In this document: piece by piece, positions 12,493 through 23,862 of the stretch
How positions within the stretch are numbered: position 1 is the first letter of the stretch
How the letters are laid out: each line of letters begins with the position of its first letter
Source: Darksidea phi
Taxonomy: Eukaryota; Ascomycota; Dothideomycetes; Pleosporales; Lentitheciaceae
Assembly: GCA_030770425.1 (NCBI GenBank)
Contig: JASJFT010000002.1
Coordinates: 434,001 to 498,000 of the forward strand
Direction: 5' to 3'
Length of the DNA: 64,000 nucleotides
Made by a program: the position numbers and the translations under genes
Notes under the pieces: model-generated
Told to the model about the DNA's origin: nothing
Database searches by the model: none
Seen by the model: the letters and a program-made list of their open reading frames with translations, nothing else

Positions 12493-13909
12493 CCACACGA
12501 CTCAAGCTCCGTCCGTCGTCCGCGCAACATGACTCTTGCACATATATATAGATCGTCCTGTATGACCACCCCTACTCTATCCAATATAGACCCCAGCCAC
12601 CCATCACACCCATGCCCACATATCGACACCCCCGCACCCATTCAAACCCCCTCACAGCCCCACACCTTAATTAACAACGGCCGCAGCAAATACCCGGAAC
12701 CCCGAAACGCCTCCCGCGTGAACTGGAGCCTTAGGCTCGGTAAATTAAAGCATGCGAGGTTGCGTGGCGCAGCAAGCACCATGTGCCTGCCGAAGCGGGA
12801 AGCTGGGGAGGTTGAGTGGGAAGCGAGCCGTTCGCTCCAAGATTCGAGGTTTCGTGTTGAATGGCATGCGAGACGTGAGAGGTCAGACGGTAGGCTGTGG
12901 GCGTGGCGGCAGGACATGGGAGTCTAGCGCCTGGTTTCGCCGAGCGTGCCATCAGTCAAAGACACCACCGGCGGGAACAAGGATCATCGCACTTTTCAAT
13001 GCTACCCCACCATCATGTCTCGACGCAGGTTGCATCAAGGGCGAGCGGTAAAAGTAGACAGACGAGTCCCATTGTTTTCATCTCGTCTAACCGAAAGGCA
13101 AGCAAAGAACAGAAGAGATGCACCCACGTGTATCCTCGCATTCCGTCCCGTCCCGTCCCGTTTAGCCCACCCCCTTCACCATTCCACTATCGCGCCCATC
13201 CGCATGTACCAACATGCCCAACACGGGCGTTGCATGTGTGCCCCTCCTCTACCCTACACCAATCTGCTCCCGTCTCCGCAAATAAATAGAATGTCAGGCC
13301 TGCGGATGACAGATCAAATAAGACGCCAGTGACATGTGTTTGGCTCCCAACTTGATCTGTCGCCCACGAAGCGAGACCCCCTACCCCGCCGCCTTCTTGT
13401 AGGAAAGAGAATATTTAGTTAAAGGAAATTGAACAAGATAAGTGATATACGAGGCGAAAGGAGATGATAGCAGCGGGCTACCCGCCTAAGAATAGTGTCT
13501 GTAGAGCGTGAAAAGGTGCCGCAAGGCAGTGCGCCCTTCTGTGCGAGGGCTTGTGTATCCAAAGTCCTGGTCCGTTTACCTCGTTCCTTCAGCCTACAGG
13601 TACAAGAACAGCGAAATAAGAACAGAAGAGATGTGAGGAAATTAAGGCGTAGAAATTGTTGATCTGGTTGCTGGTAAGGAGCGTGTTCTTTTGGTTGGAT
13701 GTAAAGGAGAATGTGGTTGTGGTGGAGTTGAGTCCCGGAGACTCTCATCCCGGTAAACGGAGAGCCGAAAACTTAATAAAAGGAAATGACTTGAGAAAGT
13801 CAGTAGCGTCGCCACGTAGCCAAGGGTATAATGATATCAGGCATCACACTCGTTGTAACTAAACACCAGCACCCAAGGAAGACGTTAACGCATTAAACGC
13901 AAGACACAT

Positions 13910-15736
13910 TCAGACACCGAGCCCAGGCACTCGACGCTGACGGTGAGTGCCATCTGCGCGACGGTAGCTCATGGCTGACCGGTCCATTGGCTCTTCCATA
14001 TCAGGCTCGTCGTAGCCACCGTCGTAACCATACGCAGGTGCAGAAGGGTTGGGTCGAGCGCCTTGTTGAAGTCGGTCGTTCACGTGCTTTGTGTCAAATG
14101 TGCTGGAGAAGGTTCGCTTTTGGCCAATGGTCTGGGGTTGGACAGGAGGTTGACCAACGAACTTTGTGATGGAGCCACGAGAGTCGAGGTAATTGTTGTG
14201 TGGAGCCACTTCAGATGCCGCAGACATGGGCGCAGACATGCTGTTGGGTGGTGACTGGTACGACGGGGAGATAGGCTCCATCTTTTCAACACCACCTGGC
14301 GCCTGTAAAGCCTTCAAAGGAGCCAGCGAGTGTCCGCTAGGCATGTGCATAGAGTTAGGGGTCGATACCGGAGCATTGTGGTTGGAAGTCTGGAGCGGCG
14401 GGATCTGCTGGTTCATCTGCTGTTGTCGATTGTAGTCCATGGGGCTGTACGGGGGCATCATTTGGCTCGGGCCTGGGTACTGTTGAGGAGCCTGAGAAAG
14501 AGACGAACGACGGTAGTCAGGCGCGGGCTGAGCATACTCTACGGCTGGCTCTTGGCGTACAGGCGCAGGTTGCTCGTAGTGGGACTGTTGGTAGCTCTGG
14601 TTGTTCATGTAGCCGTAAGATTGGCCCATGTGCATGCTAGACTGGCTCTGGTAATTGTTGTGAGCGGGCTGGTGAGGCTGGTGAGTGTAGGGCGCTTGAG
14701 GGGGCTGCATAAGGGGCGCGGCAGGCTGAGGAGGAGCGAATTGGCTCTGATACTGGCTCTGACTCGTTCCATACTGGGGCATCTGAGAGTAGCTGGCGCT
14801 GTGGGGCGGGGGCATCTGCTGGTAGTTGTTGCTGGTTTGGTAAGACTGAGCCATCTCGTCCATGCTAGGGCGGCGAGGAGGAGGGAACGAAGTGTTGCTA
14901 GCGTTGGAGACGGATCGGGGGCGGTCTTGGCCATCAAGTGCCGGGTTCGGCGTGGGCATACCTGGTGGCTGGGCGTAGTTATCGGGAGTCGTGGTGCGTC
15001 GGGTTTGATCGTAGGGAGCCTCGTCGTCGAAGTCGTCCCAATCCTTGTTGGACTTGTTTTCGCGACGCCTCATGCGCACGTCGCGACGGATGCGGACACG
15101 GCATCCTTGCTCGGCCACCATGCGGCTCAGAGCAGTGCTTTCGGACAAGCCTGGGAACTTCTTCGCGGAGAATACGATGAAGGGCGAGGACTTGACCTCG
15201 AGACGGTGGGAAACGTGAGCATCGACGCCGCCCTGCGTGTGGACGCTCACGGTAGAGCGATCCTCGGGATCCATGTCCTTGGGGTCCTTCAACTCCTCGT
15301 ACAAGGCAAAGCTCAGGCGGTATTTCCCTTCGTGGCGAACGGACAGATCGGGGAAGATGAAGTAGCCGGCGGGGGTGGGGCGGTCGAGGTAGGCCATGCC
15401 GGCGACAGGCGTGCCGGTGAGAACGGGGAAGCTCGGGGTGGTGGGAGGGGCGCGCCCTGGGGCGATGGCGCGCGCGTTCTCGAGGGTGGCGAAGAGGAAG
15501 AAGTTGGCATTGTACGCAAAGGTGATCTCCTGCTCGCCTTCGAAGACGCGCAGTTCGACAATCGGGGGCGGGTCGACCGGACGGCGGTCGGCGCTGGACT
15601 TTGCACCGCTACCGCAGGCGCGCGCGCGTTCGGGCTGCTGGATCACCTGCAAGGCATATCGGATCTGGCGACCGTCCTTGGTGGTGCGCACGGCGGAGCT
15701 CTTTGTCTCGTTGGCGACGGGAATAATGGAAGCCAT
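13910..15736 (-). CDS. veA: Velvet-family regulator VeA
   Basis: Light-responsive regulator that, in other fungi, joins VelB and LaeA to control sexual development and secondary metabolism, moving to the nucleus in the dark. A single coding exon of 608 aa. The velvet domain occupies about residues 20-225: the family hallmark [14 protein letters not shown] at 31-44 followed by [29 protein letters not shown] at 126-141, and the [13 protein letters not shown] segment near 192-204. The basic stretch [13 protein letters not shown] (213-225) is a plausible nuclear localisation signal. The rest (about 250-608) is disordered, rich in Pro, Gln, Ser and Tyr, as is usual for VeA rather than VelB or VosA. 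A 5'-UTR intron at 15751-15839 precedes the ATG by a few bases. Homology to VeA is clear; size is slightly above the A. nidulans protein. Confidence 0.95.
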   Translation of the reverse strand: MASIIPVANETKSSAVRTTKDGRQIRYALQVIQQPERARACGSGAKSSADRRPVDPPPIVELRVFEGEQEITFAYNANFFLFATLENARAIAPGRAPPTTPSFPVLTGTPVAGMAYLDRPTPAGYFIFPDLSVRHEGKYRLSFALYEELKDPKDMDPEDRSTVSVHTQGGVDAHVSHRLEVKSSPFIVFSAKKFPGLSESTALSRMVAEQGCRVRIRRDVRMRRRENKSNKDWDDFDDEAPYDQTRRTTTPDNYAQPPGMPTPNPALDGQDRPRSVSNASNTSFPPPRRPSMDEMAQSYQTSNNYQQMPPPHSASYSQMPQYGTSQSQYQSQFAPPQPAAPLMQPPQAPYTHQPHQPAHNNYQSQSSMHMGQSYGYMNNQSYQQSHYEQPAPVRQEPAVEYAQPAPDYRRSSLSQAPQQYPGPSQMMPPYSPMDYNRQQQMNQQIPPLQTSNHNAPVSTPNSMHMPSGHSLAPLKALQAPGGVEKMEPISPSYQSPPNSMSAPMSAASEVAPHNNYLDSRGSITKFVGQPPVQPQTIGQKRTFSSTFDTKHVNDRLQQGARPNPSAPAYGYDGGYDEPDMEEPMDRSAMSYRRADGTHRQRRVPGLGV

Positions 15737-15750
15737 TGGGATTAGGCGGG

Positions 15751-15839
15751 CTGCAGCGGGTTAGCATGGTGTTGTGAGGTCTGCTGCCGGGCTAACCTCG
15801 CGGCGCCCACGCGAAGGTCGGGCCGATGGGCGAACTTAC
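15751..15839 (-). other. Probable 5'-UTR intron of veA
   Basis: On the - strand a strong donor GTAAGT begins at 15839 and an acceptor GCTGCAG ends at 15751, 15 bases before the veA ATG; a GCTAAC branch-site match sits just upstream of the acceptor. Spacing and motifs fit a typical fungal leader intron of 89 bp. Confidence 0.6.
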
Positions 15840-17554
15840 GTCTCTGGCCACCCGAGCGGAATTGGACAAACGAACGAGGGAATATATCTAATATCGGACA
15901 ACTGAGCTGTTAGCAGCGTCGCGGATGGTGCGCTGCCTCGCATGCTGCGCCGTACGGCGGACAAAGGACCGTGGAGCCGGCACCGTCAATACCGTGCGGT
16001 CGGCTTAACAGCGCGCGAGGCGGCCGACGACGAGGGCTCTTACCACTCAGGAATGCACGGCGACGGGCGCGTCGACGGCGACGACGCAAAGAAGCGCGGG
16101 CTGCGACGTTTGACGGGGTCGCAGAGGCAGAGCAACGACGGCGGCGGAGCGAGGGCAGGCGACGGGGACGGGGGCGGAGGCGTGAGCGGACACGGCAGCA
16201 CTCGACAGGGCGGCTCGTGGTTCGGGGTTCTGAGGGCCGACTTTCGAATGCGACACGATGGGCGGGCGCGGTGGCTCACGACTCTGGTGCTGCGCGCTGC
16301 CTCCTACGAGAGAGGAGGAGTCGTGTGCGTGCGAGTGTGAGTGTGAGAGAGAGTGTGTCTATCGCAGGACACGAGAGGGGGAGGACGGGAAAGCAACCAA
16401 CGGGGGGACGGGGGGGACGGGCTGGGCTGGCACCTTGGGACGAGCTGGAGCCGGCACACAAAGACGCCCCAAACCCCCAGCCAGGCCTTATAACCGATGC
16501 ATGTCGCCCAATCACGCCCCCCGTCGCACGCCCCGGCGACGACGCCGTAGCTGGGCCCGGCGCGCACTGCTGACGGACTGCTCCCTGTTGCGCAGCGCTG
16601 CCAAACCGCTTGGGGCGGCCGAGTTGCAGCGCGCAATATGAATAGCCCGCGGCGCCCACGGTGGTCGACGGCAAGCCGCTTCGACGCTGCGTCTGGCAGC
16701 GTGCAGAGGGGCGAGCGGGCCCGGGCGGTGCTGTGCGCGGGCGAGCCAGAAACGCGCTCGGGCACGCGCCCAGCCCATCCGCGCCCATCTCTTCCTCTTC
16801 GCTCCCCCAGCCGCTCTGGGGATCAGTCATGCCGAACAGGTGCGCCAACGCGCTCGAGTCATGCCCGCCGTTCCGACGCTTCGTCTCGCGGTTTCATGCC
16901 CTCCTCCCTCCTCGCACCGGCCCCGCCGCCGCACCCTCGACGAGCGCACAGCGTGCACACACAGCGAAAGCCGCCTCCTATCCACGCCGTCTGGCATGCC
17001 GCGCACGCGTCGGAGCGGGCGCTGCACGCTGGCGTGTTGAGGCGGACCCTAAAAACGGTCTTCGCGTCGGGCGCCCCCCCTCCCCCCAAGCTTCTCACCC
17101 ACGATGCCCGGAAACCAATGGCCACACCGCCGGCGAGCCCCAAGCCTGTGGCCAAGCGCCCTGCTCCACGGCTGAATTCCCGCGTCGCCGGGCTCTCGTG
17201 ATTCGAGCAGCAGGCGGGACGATATAACGGCGTCAGGGGCCCCCGGCGCACATCCCCGCCGAGTGGCGATCGACTCATGCGCTGACATTTCCGTGTGCTT
17301 GTACCATCGTGTTGAGCGATGGAGATCGGACCATGAGCGCAGTCCACAGCCCAGACCACGCTACGGCCTGCCTCCAGCCAGTGTGACCTTTGTCGAAGCG
17401 CCTGGCTTAGGCCCGCGTGCACCGCGCAACGACCTGGCACTGTGTGTCGAAGCATCGTGGACATGTCGCGTCGCTACGTCCAGCTGTGTCCGACCGGAAG
17501 CAGGCGGACCGCCGGCGACGCCAATTTCGGGACCGGGTAGCCACCGCAACCTCT

Positions 17555-17581
17555 CTCAGCATCCTCAGCATCCTCAGCATC
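17555..17581. repeat. Nine-bp tandem repeat, three copies
   Basis: CTCAGCATC is repeated three times perfectly, with degenerate flanking copies (CTCTCAG on both sides). Simple minisatellite-like tract. Confidence 0.85.
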
Positions 17582-18780
17582 CTCTCAGTCGCAATCACAA
17601 CTTCCACGAAGTCAAGATAGGCCGCGTCCTCTCTCCGCCTTTCGCACGGCCGGTCAATCAAACCCAACTAACCAGAGATTCTCGCTCCTGTAGTCCCAGG
17701 TCCCCGGAAATCGCATTCTACGCATGAACGCATGCCGCATTTCCCGCCCCGCTTTGACTTGCTTGAATCGAGAACAGGCTAAACCGATTATACGACGGCC
17801 CGCTATGACAGCAGGCGCTTCTTGAGGCGTATTGCCCCTTCTCCTTGCATCTTTGTGGATTCTAGAAGAACGTAAGAAAGCTTCTACTAGCATGTTTCGA
17901 CGGTACAATATGCGCCGTGCAGGATATTCGTATGAAGCGGACAGCATTGCCGTAAGCCATCGCAACGGCCTCGCTGGTGCGCATCGTCGCATCGACTAGC
18001 ACGATACCGTTGTGAGCGTGTTTGGGCCAAAGTGTCGGTGAAGAAGTGAGCGGACGCACAGTGCATCTTGCATGCGCAAAGGGGAAGCAGAGAAGAGTGG
18101 ACGAGGTGAGGACCTTCAAGCTCCGCAACATGGGTACCTTTTAAAAACAAACAAAAAAACTTCTTTTTCAATAACGGCAAACATTTCTCCATGCCATGGA
18201 TATCTCCCTCCATGGCTCCTTTCTCCGCCCACTCTTGTCATTCTTGCCACTCCATAGACTCTAAAACATCTGCACCCTTCGCATTCCGCCCTCTCTCTAC
18301 ATTCCTACCATGGATACCTGTCCCAGCCGTAGACAGAATTGACAGCTACGTCAACCACGGAACAGACAACCACCCCACACAACAAATCATGGTCGACGTA
18401 AACAAGCGTGCAGTCCCACACTCGTCCACTGGTTCAACTCCACGTGCGCTACCTCCTCGGCAACATCCCGTGGATCGTGTATCCATGAGTTCCATGCTTC
18501 GTCCGCCATGGTATGGCTTCCCGAGTACCTGGGAGCTGTTGACGTACGGAAGACTGTAGAAGATAACCGAAGAGGCGAAAGGGGTGAGGACATGTCTCTC
18601 GTTGGGTGGTTGCATCGATTTTGCTGGCCCTGGGCGGAATTGGATGCTATCGTTTCCTTTTTCCCATCTTGTGACCATTTCTTTCGCCGTGCGTTGCTTA
18701 CAAAGAGTCCGTGTTTTTTCCGAGGCAGTTTTCGACATTCGTTCTATAATATGGTCGAGTAAACATTTGGAGTAGAAAGT

Positions 18781-18834
18781 TCATATTGGAGTACACGTTC
18801 ATATTGGAGTACAAGCTCATATTGGAGTACAAAG
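18781..18834. repeat. 18-bp minisatellite, three copies
   Basis: Unit TCATATTGGAGTACAMRB-like, copies starting at 18781, 18799 and 18817; only the last three bases vary. A degenerate half copy precedes it (TTTGGAGTAGAAAG near 18767) and a TCATATATAAAG follows. Because 18 is a multiple of three, the - strand reads an open 6-residue repeat (V-L-Q-Y-E-L/R) in a 61-codon frame at 18744-18929. Confidence 0.9.
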
Positions 18835-19025
18835 TTCATATATAAAGGGTATCTTGCAAAGGTGAGCCGCCTAAACGCCATGCTCCATGTTCGTGATTTC
18901 GTGATAGGCCCAGACATCTCCAGAGTCAAGGCAAAAGACCATGAACCCGCCCCGGAAGAAGCTTACGGCAGACGTATCCTCGGGCCAGACTTGCCTTTGT
19001 CAAGGCTGTCGTACTCCAGGCGCAC

Positions 19026-20299
19026 TCACGCCTCATCCAGCTGCACCACCTTGACCTGGTTCCCGCCATCTCCTTTACCGCCACCGACCATATACGTTCC
19101 CGTCTCATTAAACCAGCGACTGCTGCTGTGCCAGCTCGGCAGCCCCTCGGGATCTTCATCTTCATTCTTGCATCCCCTTCTGCACCCCCCGCCTTGTCTC
19201 CAACTCGTGCCAGCCCATTTCATGCACCGGGCATACTCTGCACACCGGCCCGTCCTCCTTCGCTTGTCTAGGCTGTGGTCGCTGAGTGCAGAGCGGGGTA
19301 ATGTGCGGCGCAATGTGATTGTGGATTTGGCGACGAAGTCGGTGATGGCGATGCTGAGATGTGTCATCGCCAAGGCGGTAGTTTCAAGGGATTCGAGGTG
19401 GTACATGATTTCCTGCTCGTCGTGGAGCCAGTATTTCGCGCTCGCTGCCTGCTGAGGGGACGATGGTTTACCCTTCAGGAGTCGCCTCCCTGTCGATTCC
19501 TTCCCCGGCGCTGGATCCGACGGCAAAGGCGTGATCGCGCGGGCAATGCATTCGTCCAGATCTTCAAAGGAGGAAAAGTTGTTGAGCTCCCATTCCAGCA
19601 CCTCTTCCTCGCAGCCGATCATGCCAGTGTAAACCAAGTCTTTAAGTTCCATGAGCAACTCAAATATCATCCTCTGCGGTATTGGTCTTTGCTCGAAGAG
19701 CATTTGTATGGGAGGAAGGAACTTGCGGATCATCTCTCCGCCGGTGTAGAGGTTCTTCCCTTGGGCGAAGGGCGCGTTGTCGGCCATCTGAAGTTCCACC
19801 TTGGACATCTGACGTGAGAGGCCGGCAGCGAGATGGCGAACTTGGATAAGAGGATTTTGCGTGAGCGAACTTTGTAGTGCGGGCGGAAGATCTACTGTTT
19901 TATTAGCATGCCATCCTCCACATCCAATGCTCTTGTTCGAGCTCACGGACCAATGAATGATAGCTCTCCTGCAAGCACTACCAAAGCTTCCGCCAACTCT
20001 TTTTCCTTCTCTCGCAGCTCCCGCTTCTGGGCCTGCATGCTCCGCCATGGCACCACGAAGCCTATACTCCGCGCGTCGGCTACCCGCTTCCCATCCTCCA
20101 CGGCGCCTTTCCGTCCCACCTCATCGGTCGGCGTCTCCACTACAACATGTTTTCCGTACTTTGTGCCTCTCGCTCCCCGTACATCGTCCGGATGGTACTG
20201 GAACGTGAGCAGAAGATCGTTCTGGTCACGCGTATGCCGCAGGTTCCGGAAGACGTTGAGGACCGTGTTGGTAGAGAAAAGATGCTGATACGGCGACAT
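19026..20299 (-). CDS. Unrecognised conserved-looking protein (405 aa, 2 exons)
   Basis: Exons 19951-20299 and 19026-19894, with a 56-bp intron (donor GTCCGT is unusual; acceptor AAACAG); total exactly 406 codons with stop. The N-terminal part (residues 1-95) has strand-like segments (NDLLLTFQYHPDD), followed by a charged helix about 90-110 (QKRELREKEKELAEAL). Exon 2 is helix-rich (LTQNPLIQVRHLAAGLSRQM, MIFELLMELKDLVYTGM) and ends in a Cys-containing and Gly/Asp-rich tail with the last residues VKVVQLDEA. No signal peptide or membrane segment. The composition is that of a real soluble protein, not a random frame, but I do not recognise the family and infer no function. It is divergent from the Mid1 gene with a gap of about 790 bp. 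Confidence 0.72.
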
Positions 20300-21092
20300 G
20301 TTGGGCGCGCAGGCTGGGTATCACATCGCAGGAGAGACGCAGAAGCCGGGCAGATATGCGTCGGAAGGTGGGGGATATGAGGCGGCGGGGTGTCTTGTCA
20401 GTGCGTGAGACGGATCCTGCGTGTTCATAAGGCTGAATATTGACCCAAACATGGTGCCAGGAAGGGGAAAGCGCGGCTTTGTTGGCGGCATTCGGCGTCT
20501 ACACGTGGGGCTGCCCGCCTCGGCCTCAGCCGTTGCATTGATCAAAAGCGCATTTGCTGTTTGCTGGAGCTGCGTTGTTGTGGGTTGGTATATGCCATCT
20601 CGTCAGGAGTCATTCATTGCCAAGTCCCTGCTTCTTAGCAAGCCTGCGACGCTGTTCCAACTGCGCCTCTTGTCCATGCGAAGGCATGAGCGCTCTGCAC
20701 CATCCTGAGGACCACGAGAATCCGACGAGAGCAGGATTCGACTCTCAGCATGTTTAGTCGTAGACCAGTCACTCACATGCATCCTTCCCTCTCAGACTTC
20801 TCTGATCCCGGACTCGGCGGACAACATGTGGAGCCCCTCGGGCTAAGACGTAAGTCTTGGCAGTAGCGGACCTGCATATGCCGCCCATCAGCATCGCCGC
20901 CCTTTGCAGATTCACATACCCTGATTGCTCGCTCTGCGCTTGGAACTCCTCCCGCGCTTCGATTCGAAGACGCCGCTCCCTCCATGATATCGCTGCGGCT
21001 GGCTGGCCGTCCGTAACCCAGCGCAGCGGCGCGCTGAGCGCTGAGCGCCAGCGTCGCAACCACCACGTTTCGCAACCTTCGAAATCTCACAC
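20300..21092. other. Divergent intergenic region
   Basis: Shared upstream region of the - strand unknown gene and the + strand Mid1 gene. Frames of 70-105 codons occur on both strands without motifs. No gene supported. Confidence 0.5.
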
Positions 21093-23102
21093 ATGCCGCT
21101 CCCCAAGCCGATGCCTCTGCAATCGAGGCTTCTCGCCTCAGCAGGTGTCACCTATCTCGTCATCTTCCTGTGGATATGCTTCGAGCCGCACAATTTCGTC
21201 TACGCTGCTGAGATTTCGATCCCCGAGCATGTCCAGAGCAGTGAGTTTGTTGAATCGATACCGCTGGCCATACCGGATGCGCCTCCATCAGGAGCAGGAG
21301 ATCACAAATTGGAGGAGAGGAGAGATGGAGTCTATGCGCCGAGTTTCGTATACTTTGATCCGACACTGGTTGGAAGGCAGGAGGAGGAGGTTAAGCAACT
21401 GACCAACAACAAGAAGGAGGATGGGCAAGCCACCCCAGGAAGCACAAGATATTTCAGGTTCAAGGCAGACCAATCAAGCGGAAATGGGGCTAGGGCGGTA
21501 CCAGCCGATGCGCGCGGTTCGGAGAACATATCGCAGAGGAACACGGATGGAGTGGGGGGTAGAAGTGAGCAGGATGCGGAAGAGAGTGGGCCGGAAGGCG
21601 AGTTAGACAAACGACAAACTGGGAGGAGATTGTGGATATCTGCAAATTCATGCCGTGGGCCAACTCCTAATAGCTCGAACATTCTCGACCCACCTCAGCT
21701 TACCCTTTACGTCTCTACCTCAGCCAACAACCAAAAGCCTGGACCAGACACCCCCGGCACAACTGCTGTTCCATTCGTTAGTGGATTTGTCAACCACGCG
21801 CTGCAGGCCGACTCAGAGGTCTACATGGGCGTATCTGCACCGTCTCTAACTACTGGCTGGAATGGAAGTTGGAGCTACGAAATCGCCGCGAGTGTCGATG
21901 GACCGTACCATAAGTACGCCAACAACAGCCAGTATATATTCATGGTCGACACGGACAGCGAATCAGCCCTCTTCATCGCACACAATTTCACTGCGTCAAA
22001 CAGCTCCGAAGAAGTCGAAAAGTGGAAAAACCACAACCCCTTCACCATGTTCGCCTTTCCAACTGCTAACCGGAGCGACATAGCGGGCCTTGAGGGCTCG
22101 TACTGTGGACTGAAGCGGCAATTCGACTCCAATGGTGTCAACGTAAGCACTTCCGTTACCACTATCTTCGCACAGGGGGTCCCCGTAGCCCAATTCCATG
22201 TCAAGGGCCTGAAGGCGAACACGGCTTACACAGGCTTTCTCGCTGTTGCTGGGAACGATACGGAGTTGATGCAACTCCCGACCATCGGAGCGGTGAGGGC
22301 AGGCGGCGAGGTGTTTCAGCAATTCCAATGGACAACCAAAGCCGGTATGTTACCCTTCTCCACCATCATCTCATCGAATCCCAGTCACTAACTGCCCGTA
22401 GATGACTCCTGCCAAGTGATCTTCGACCTTGACTTCTGCTCCCAAGTCGCCTACGCTGTCCCTTCTTCCCCTGAATTCAAACTAAACGACACCGGCCTCA
22501 AAAGCCTCTATGATAATAAAACAGCGGCTTATTACCAGAACTTTTCAAGATCCCTTGACCAAATCGCCTGCGACACTACCTCTACCGCTCAGTACTCTCT
22601 CGCCCGCACATGCAACGACTGTCGTCGGGACTACAAGTCCTGGCTCTGCTCCGTCCTCATCCCAAGATGTGAAGCTTGGAATGCAACATCACCGTGGCTT
22701 CAGGAACGCAACATCAATGCGCCATTCGCCGATGGTACATATGCGCACGCCGACAATCTCACGCTCGAGTTCAACACTACGTATCGCGATCGATTTGCGT
22801 ACAGCAAATCGAGAAACCCAATGATTGACGAAATTATCAAGCCGGGACCCTACAAAGAGCTACTGCCTTGCGAGGATCTTTGCTTCGATCTCGTGCGGAG
22901 TTGTCCCGCAAAGTTGGGCTTCGCATGCCCGAATAGCCCAGCGAAGGAATTGAGCTACGGGACGAGGGATACACGCAATTTGACGTGTAACTTTCCGGGC
23001 GCGGTCGTCGATTTGAGTCCGTTGAAAGCAGGTGCGGCTTCATTGAGGGCGGGTATGTTGATGTTGGTGACTATTTTTGTGGTCCTGTGGGATTGGATAT
23101 AA
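21093..23102 (+). CDS. mid1: Stretch-activated calcium channel subunit Mid1
   Basis: Plasma-membrane/ER glycoprotein that partners the Cch1 calcium channel and mediates calcium uptake under pheromone, cell-wall or stretch stress. Exons 21093-22344 and 22402-23102 (57-bp intron GTATGT...CTAAC...GTAG) give 650 aa. An N-terminal hydrophobic signal/anchor lies at about residues 14-36 (VTYLVIFLWICF). The luminal region has many N-glycosylation sequons (NNS, NGS, NFT, NDT and others). The C-terminal half holds the Cys-rich Mid1 region: SCQVIFDLDFCSQVAYAVP, ARTCNDCRRDYKSWLCS, PRCEAWN, and LLPCEDLCFDLVRSCPAKLGFACP. The last 18 residues are hydrophobic, which could be a GPI-signal or membrane tail. 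The fungal-typical pattern of Cys motifs makes the call firm. Confidence 0.93.
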
Positions 23103-23481
23103 AACATGGGACCGGAGGTGCGTAATGCATGGGATTGGCGCTGTTGGGTGTAAAGGCGGATAGGTATTGCTTTTCGATGCGTGCATGTATAGGCGTCTGG
23201 TTTGCTGGTGTGACTTGTGCATATACCCCAAATCAAGTTGCTTAACACTTCCCACGTCAGGGTACACGAACTTGGATCGAGATTTGTTCTAATTCATCGT
23301 GCCTACTCAGGTGCGAAATGAAATCTGCACATGCGGAGTTTAAAATACATAGCGCCACACTGCCGTCCAGCCCTGTCCAATACTCCGCCGCTGAAAATGC
23401 TATCTGGCTATTCCGCCTAAACCGTGAAAGAAACTACCTAGCTTCTGTTACACAACCACCCGCCCTCCCCCACCACGCGGC
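23103..23481. other. Convergent intergenic region
   Basis: Between the 3' ends of the Mid1 and Spt4 genes; probably both 3' UTRs. Nothing else seen. Confidence 0.5.
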
Positions 23482-23862
23482 TCAAGCATCTGTAGGGAGC
23501 GCCTCGTTCACAGTTCCGTCTCTTGGTTGGTAGTGTACGCCCGCGTTCTCCGCCGCTGCAATCGCTTCCTCGGGCAGCACGCCCTCAACCTGGACGGCAT
23601 ACACACCAGGCACATATCCCTCGAGCCGCTGCCACCGTGCTACCCAACTCCTGCTCGTATCGCTCACGGTGATGAGGCCATCGAACACCTGACTTGTGCA
23701 TTCCTGAATGGCTTCAGAGTTGTTGGCGAGTTCGAGGAAGGCGTCGCAGTTGGGGCAGCCGTTCTGCTTGAATTGCTGCTCGGTGCGGACGATGGAGCAC
23801 ACCATGCAGGCGCGCATGTGGCGCTGCTGGTTGGGCGGGATGTAGGCTCCAGCCGCAGACAT
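23482..23862 (-). CDS. spt4: Transcription elongation factor Spt4
   Basis: Small zinc protein that binds Spt5 (DSIF) and aids RNA polymerase II elongation in the nucleus. 126 aa in one exon; start taken at the Met of MSAAGAYIPP because the family begins about 15 residues before the first Cys (the frame is open to 23961). The four-Cys zinc finger is Cys19-x2-Cys22 ... Cys36-x2-Cys39, in ACMVCSIV and GCPNCDAF. The rest matches Spt4: EAIQECTSQVFDGLITV and SWVARWQRLEGYVPGVYAV. The C-terminus after YAVQVEG is about 25 residues, a typical fungal extension. Confidence 0.95.
   Translation of the reverse strand: MSAAGAYIPPNQQRHMRACMVCSIVRTEQQFKQNGCPNCDAFLELANNSEAIQECTSQVFDGLITVSDTSRSWVARWQRLEGYVPGVYAVQVEGVLPEEAIAAAENAGVHYQPRDGTVNEALPTDA

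Larger units (their letters stand above)
11691..13909. other. Intergenic: sulfhydrylase promoter and veA 3' flank
   Basis: No supportable gene in 2.2 kb. The first kilobase is upstream of the sulfhydrylase gene and holds the two candidate sulfur-regulation sites listed separately. From about 12560 to 13330 the + strand is C-rich, with a short CCCGT repeat near 13145-13161. The last part is probably veA 3' UTR. Confidence 0.5.
15840..19025. other. GC-rich veA upstream region and further intergenic DNA
   Basis: About 15,900-17,250 is strikingly GC-rich and open in several frames on both strands (up to 201 codons), which looks like composition rather than coding: the frames lack motifs and are Arg/Ala/Pro-rich. 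It probably holds the veA promoter and leader. 17,250-19,025 is of normal composition, with a 9-bp repeat near 17555, an 18-bp minisatellite at 18781, and no supported gene. Confidence 0.5.

Noticed and set aside
14330..15745. A 471-codon open frame on the + strand antisense to veA
   Set aside because: It mirrors the codon bias of the GC-rich veA exon, is Val/Leu/Arg/Gly-rich with no motif, and spans the whole velvet domain coding region on the other strand.
15971..17227. Several frames of 150-200 codons on both strands
   Set aside because: All lie in the very GC-rich block where stops are rare; they overlap each other, are Arg/Ala/Pro-rich and have no recognisable domain or splice pattern.
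20715..20760. tRNA-like T-arm (GATTCGACTC) region
   Set aside because: The flanking bases do not form a 5-bp T stem, and no anticodon arm or A-box could be placed on either strand.
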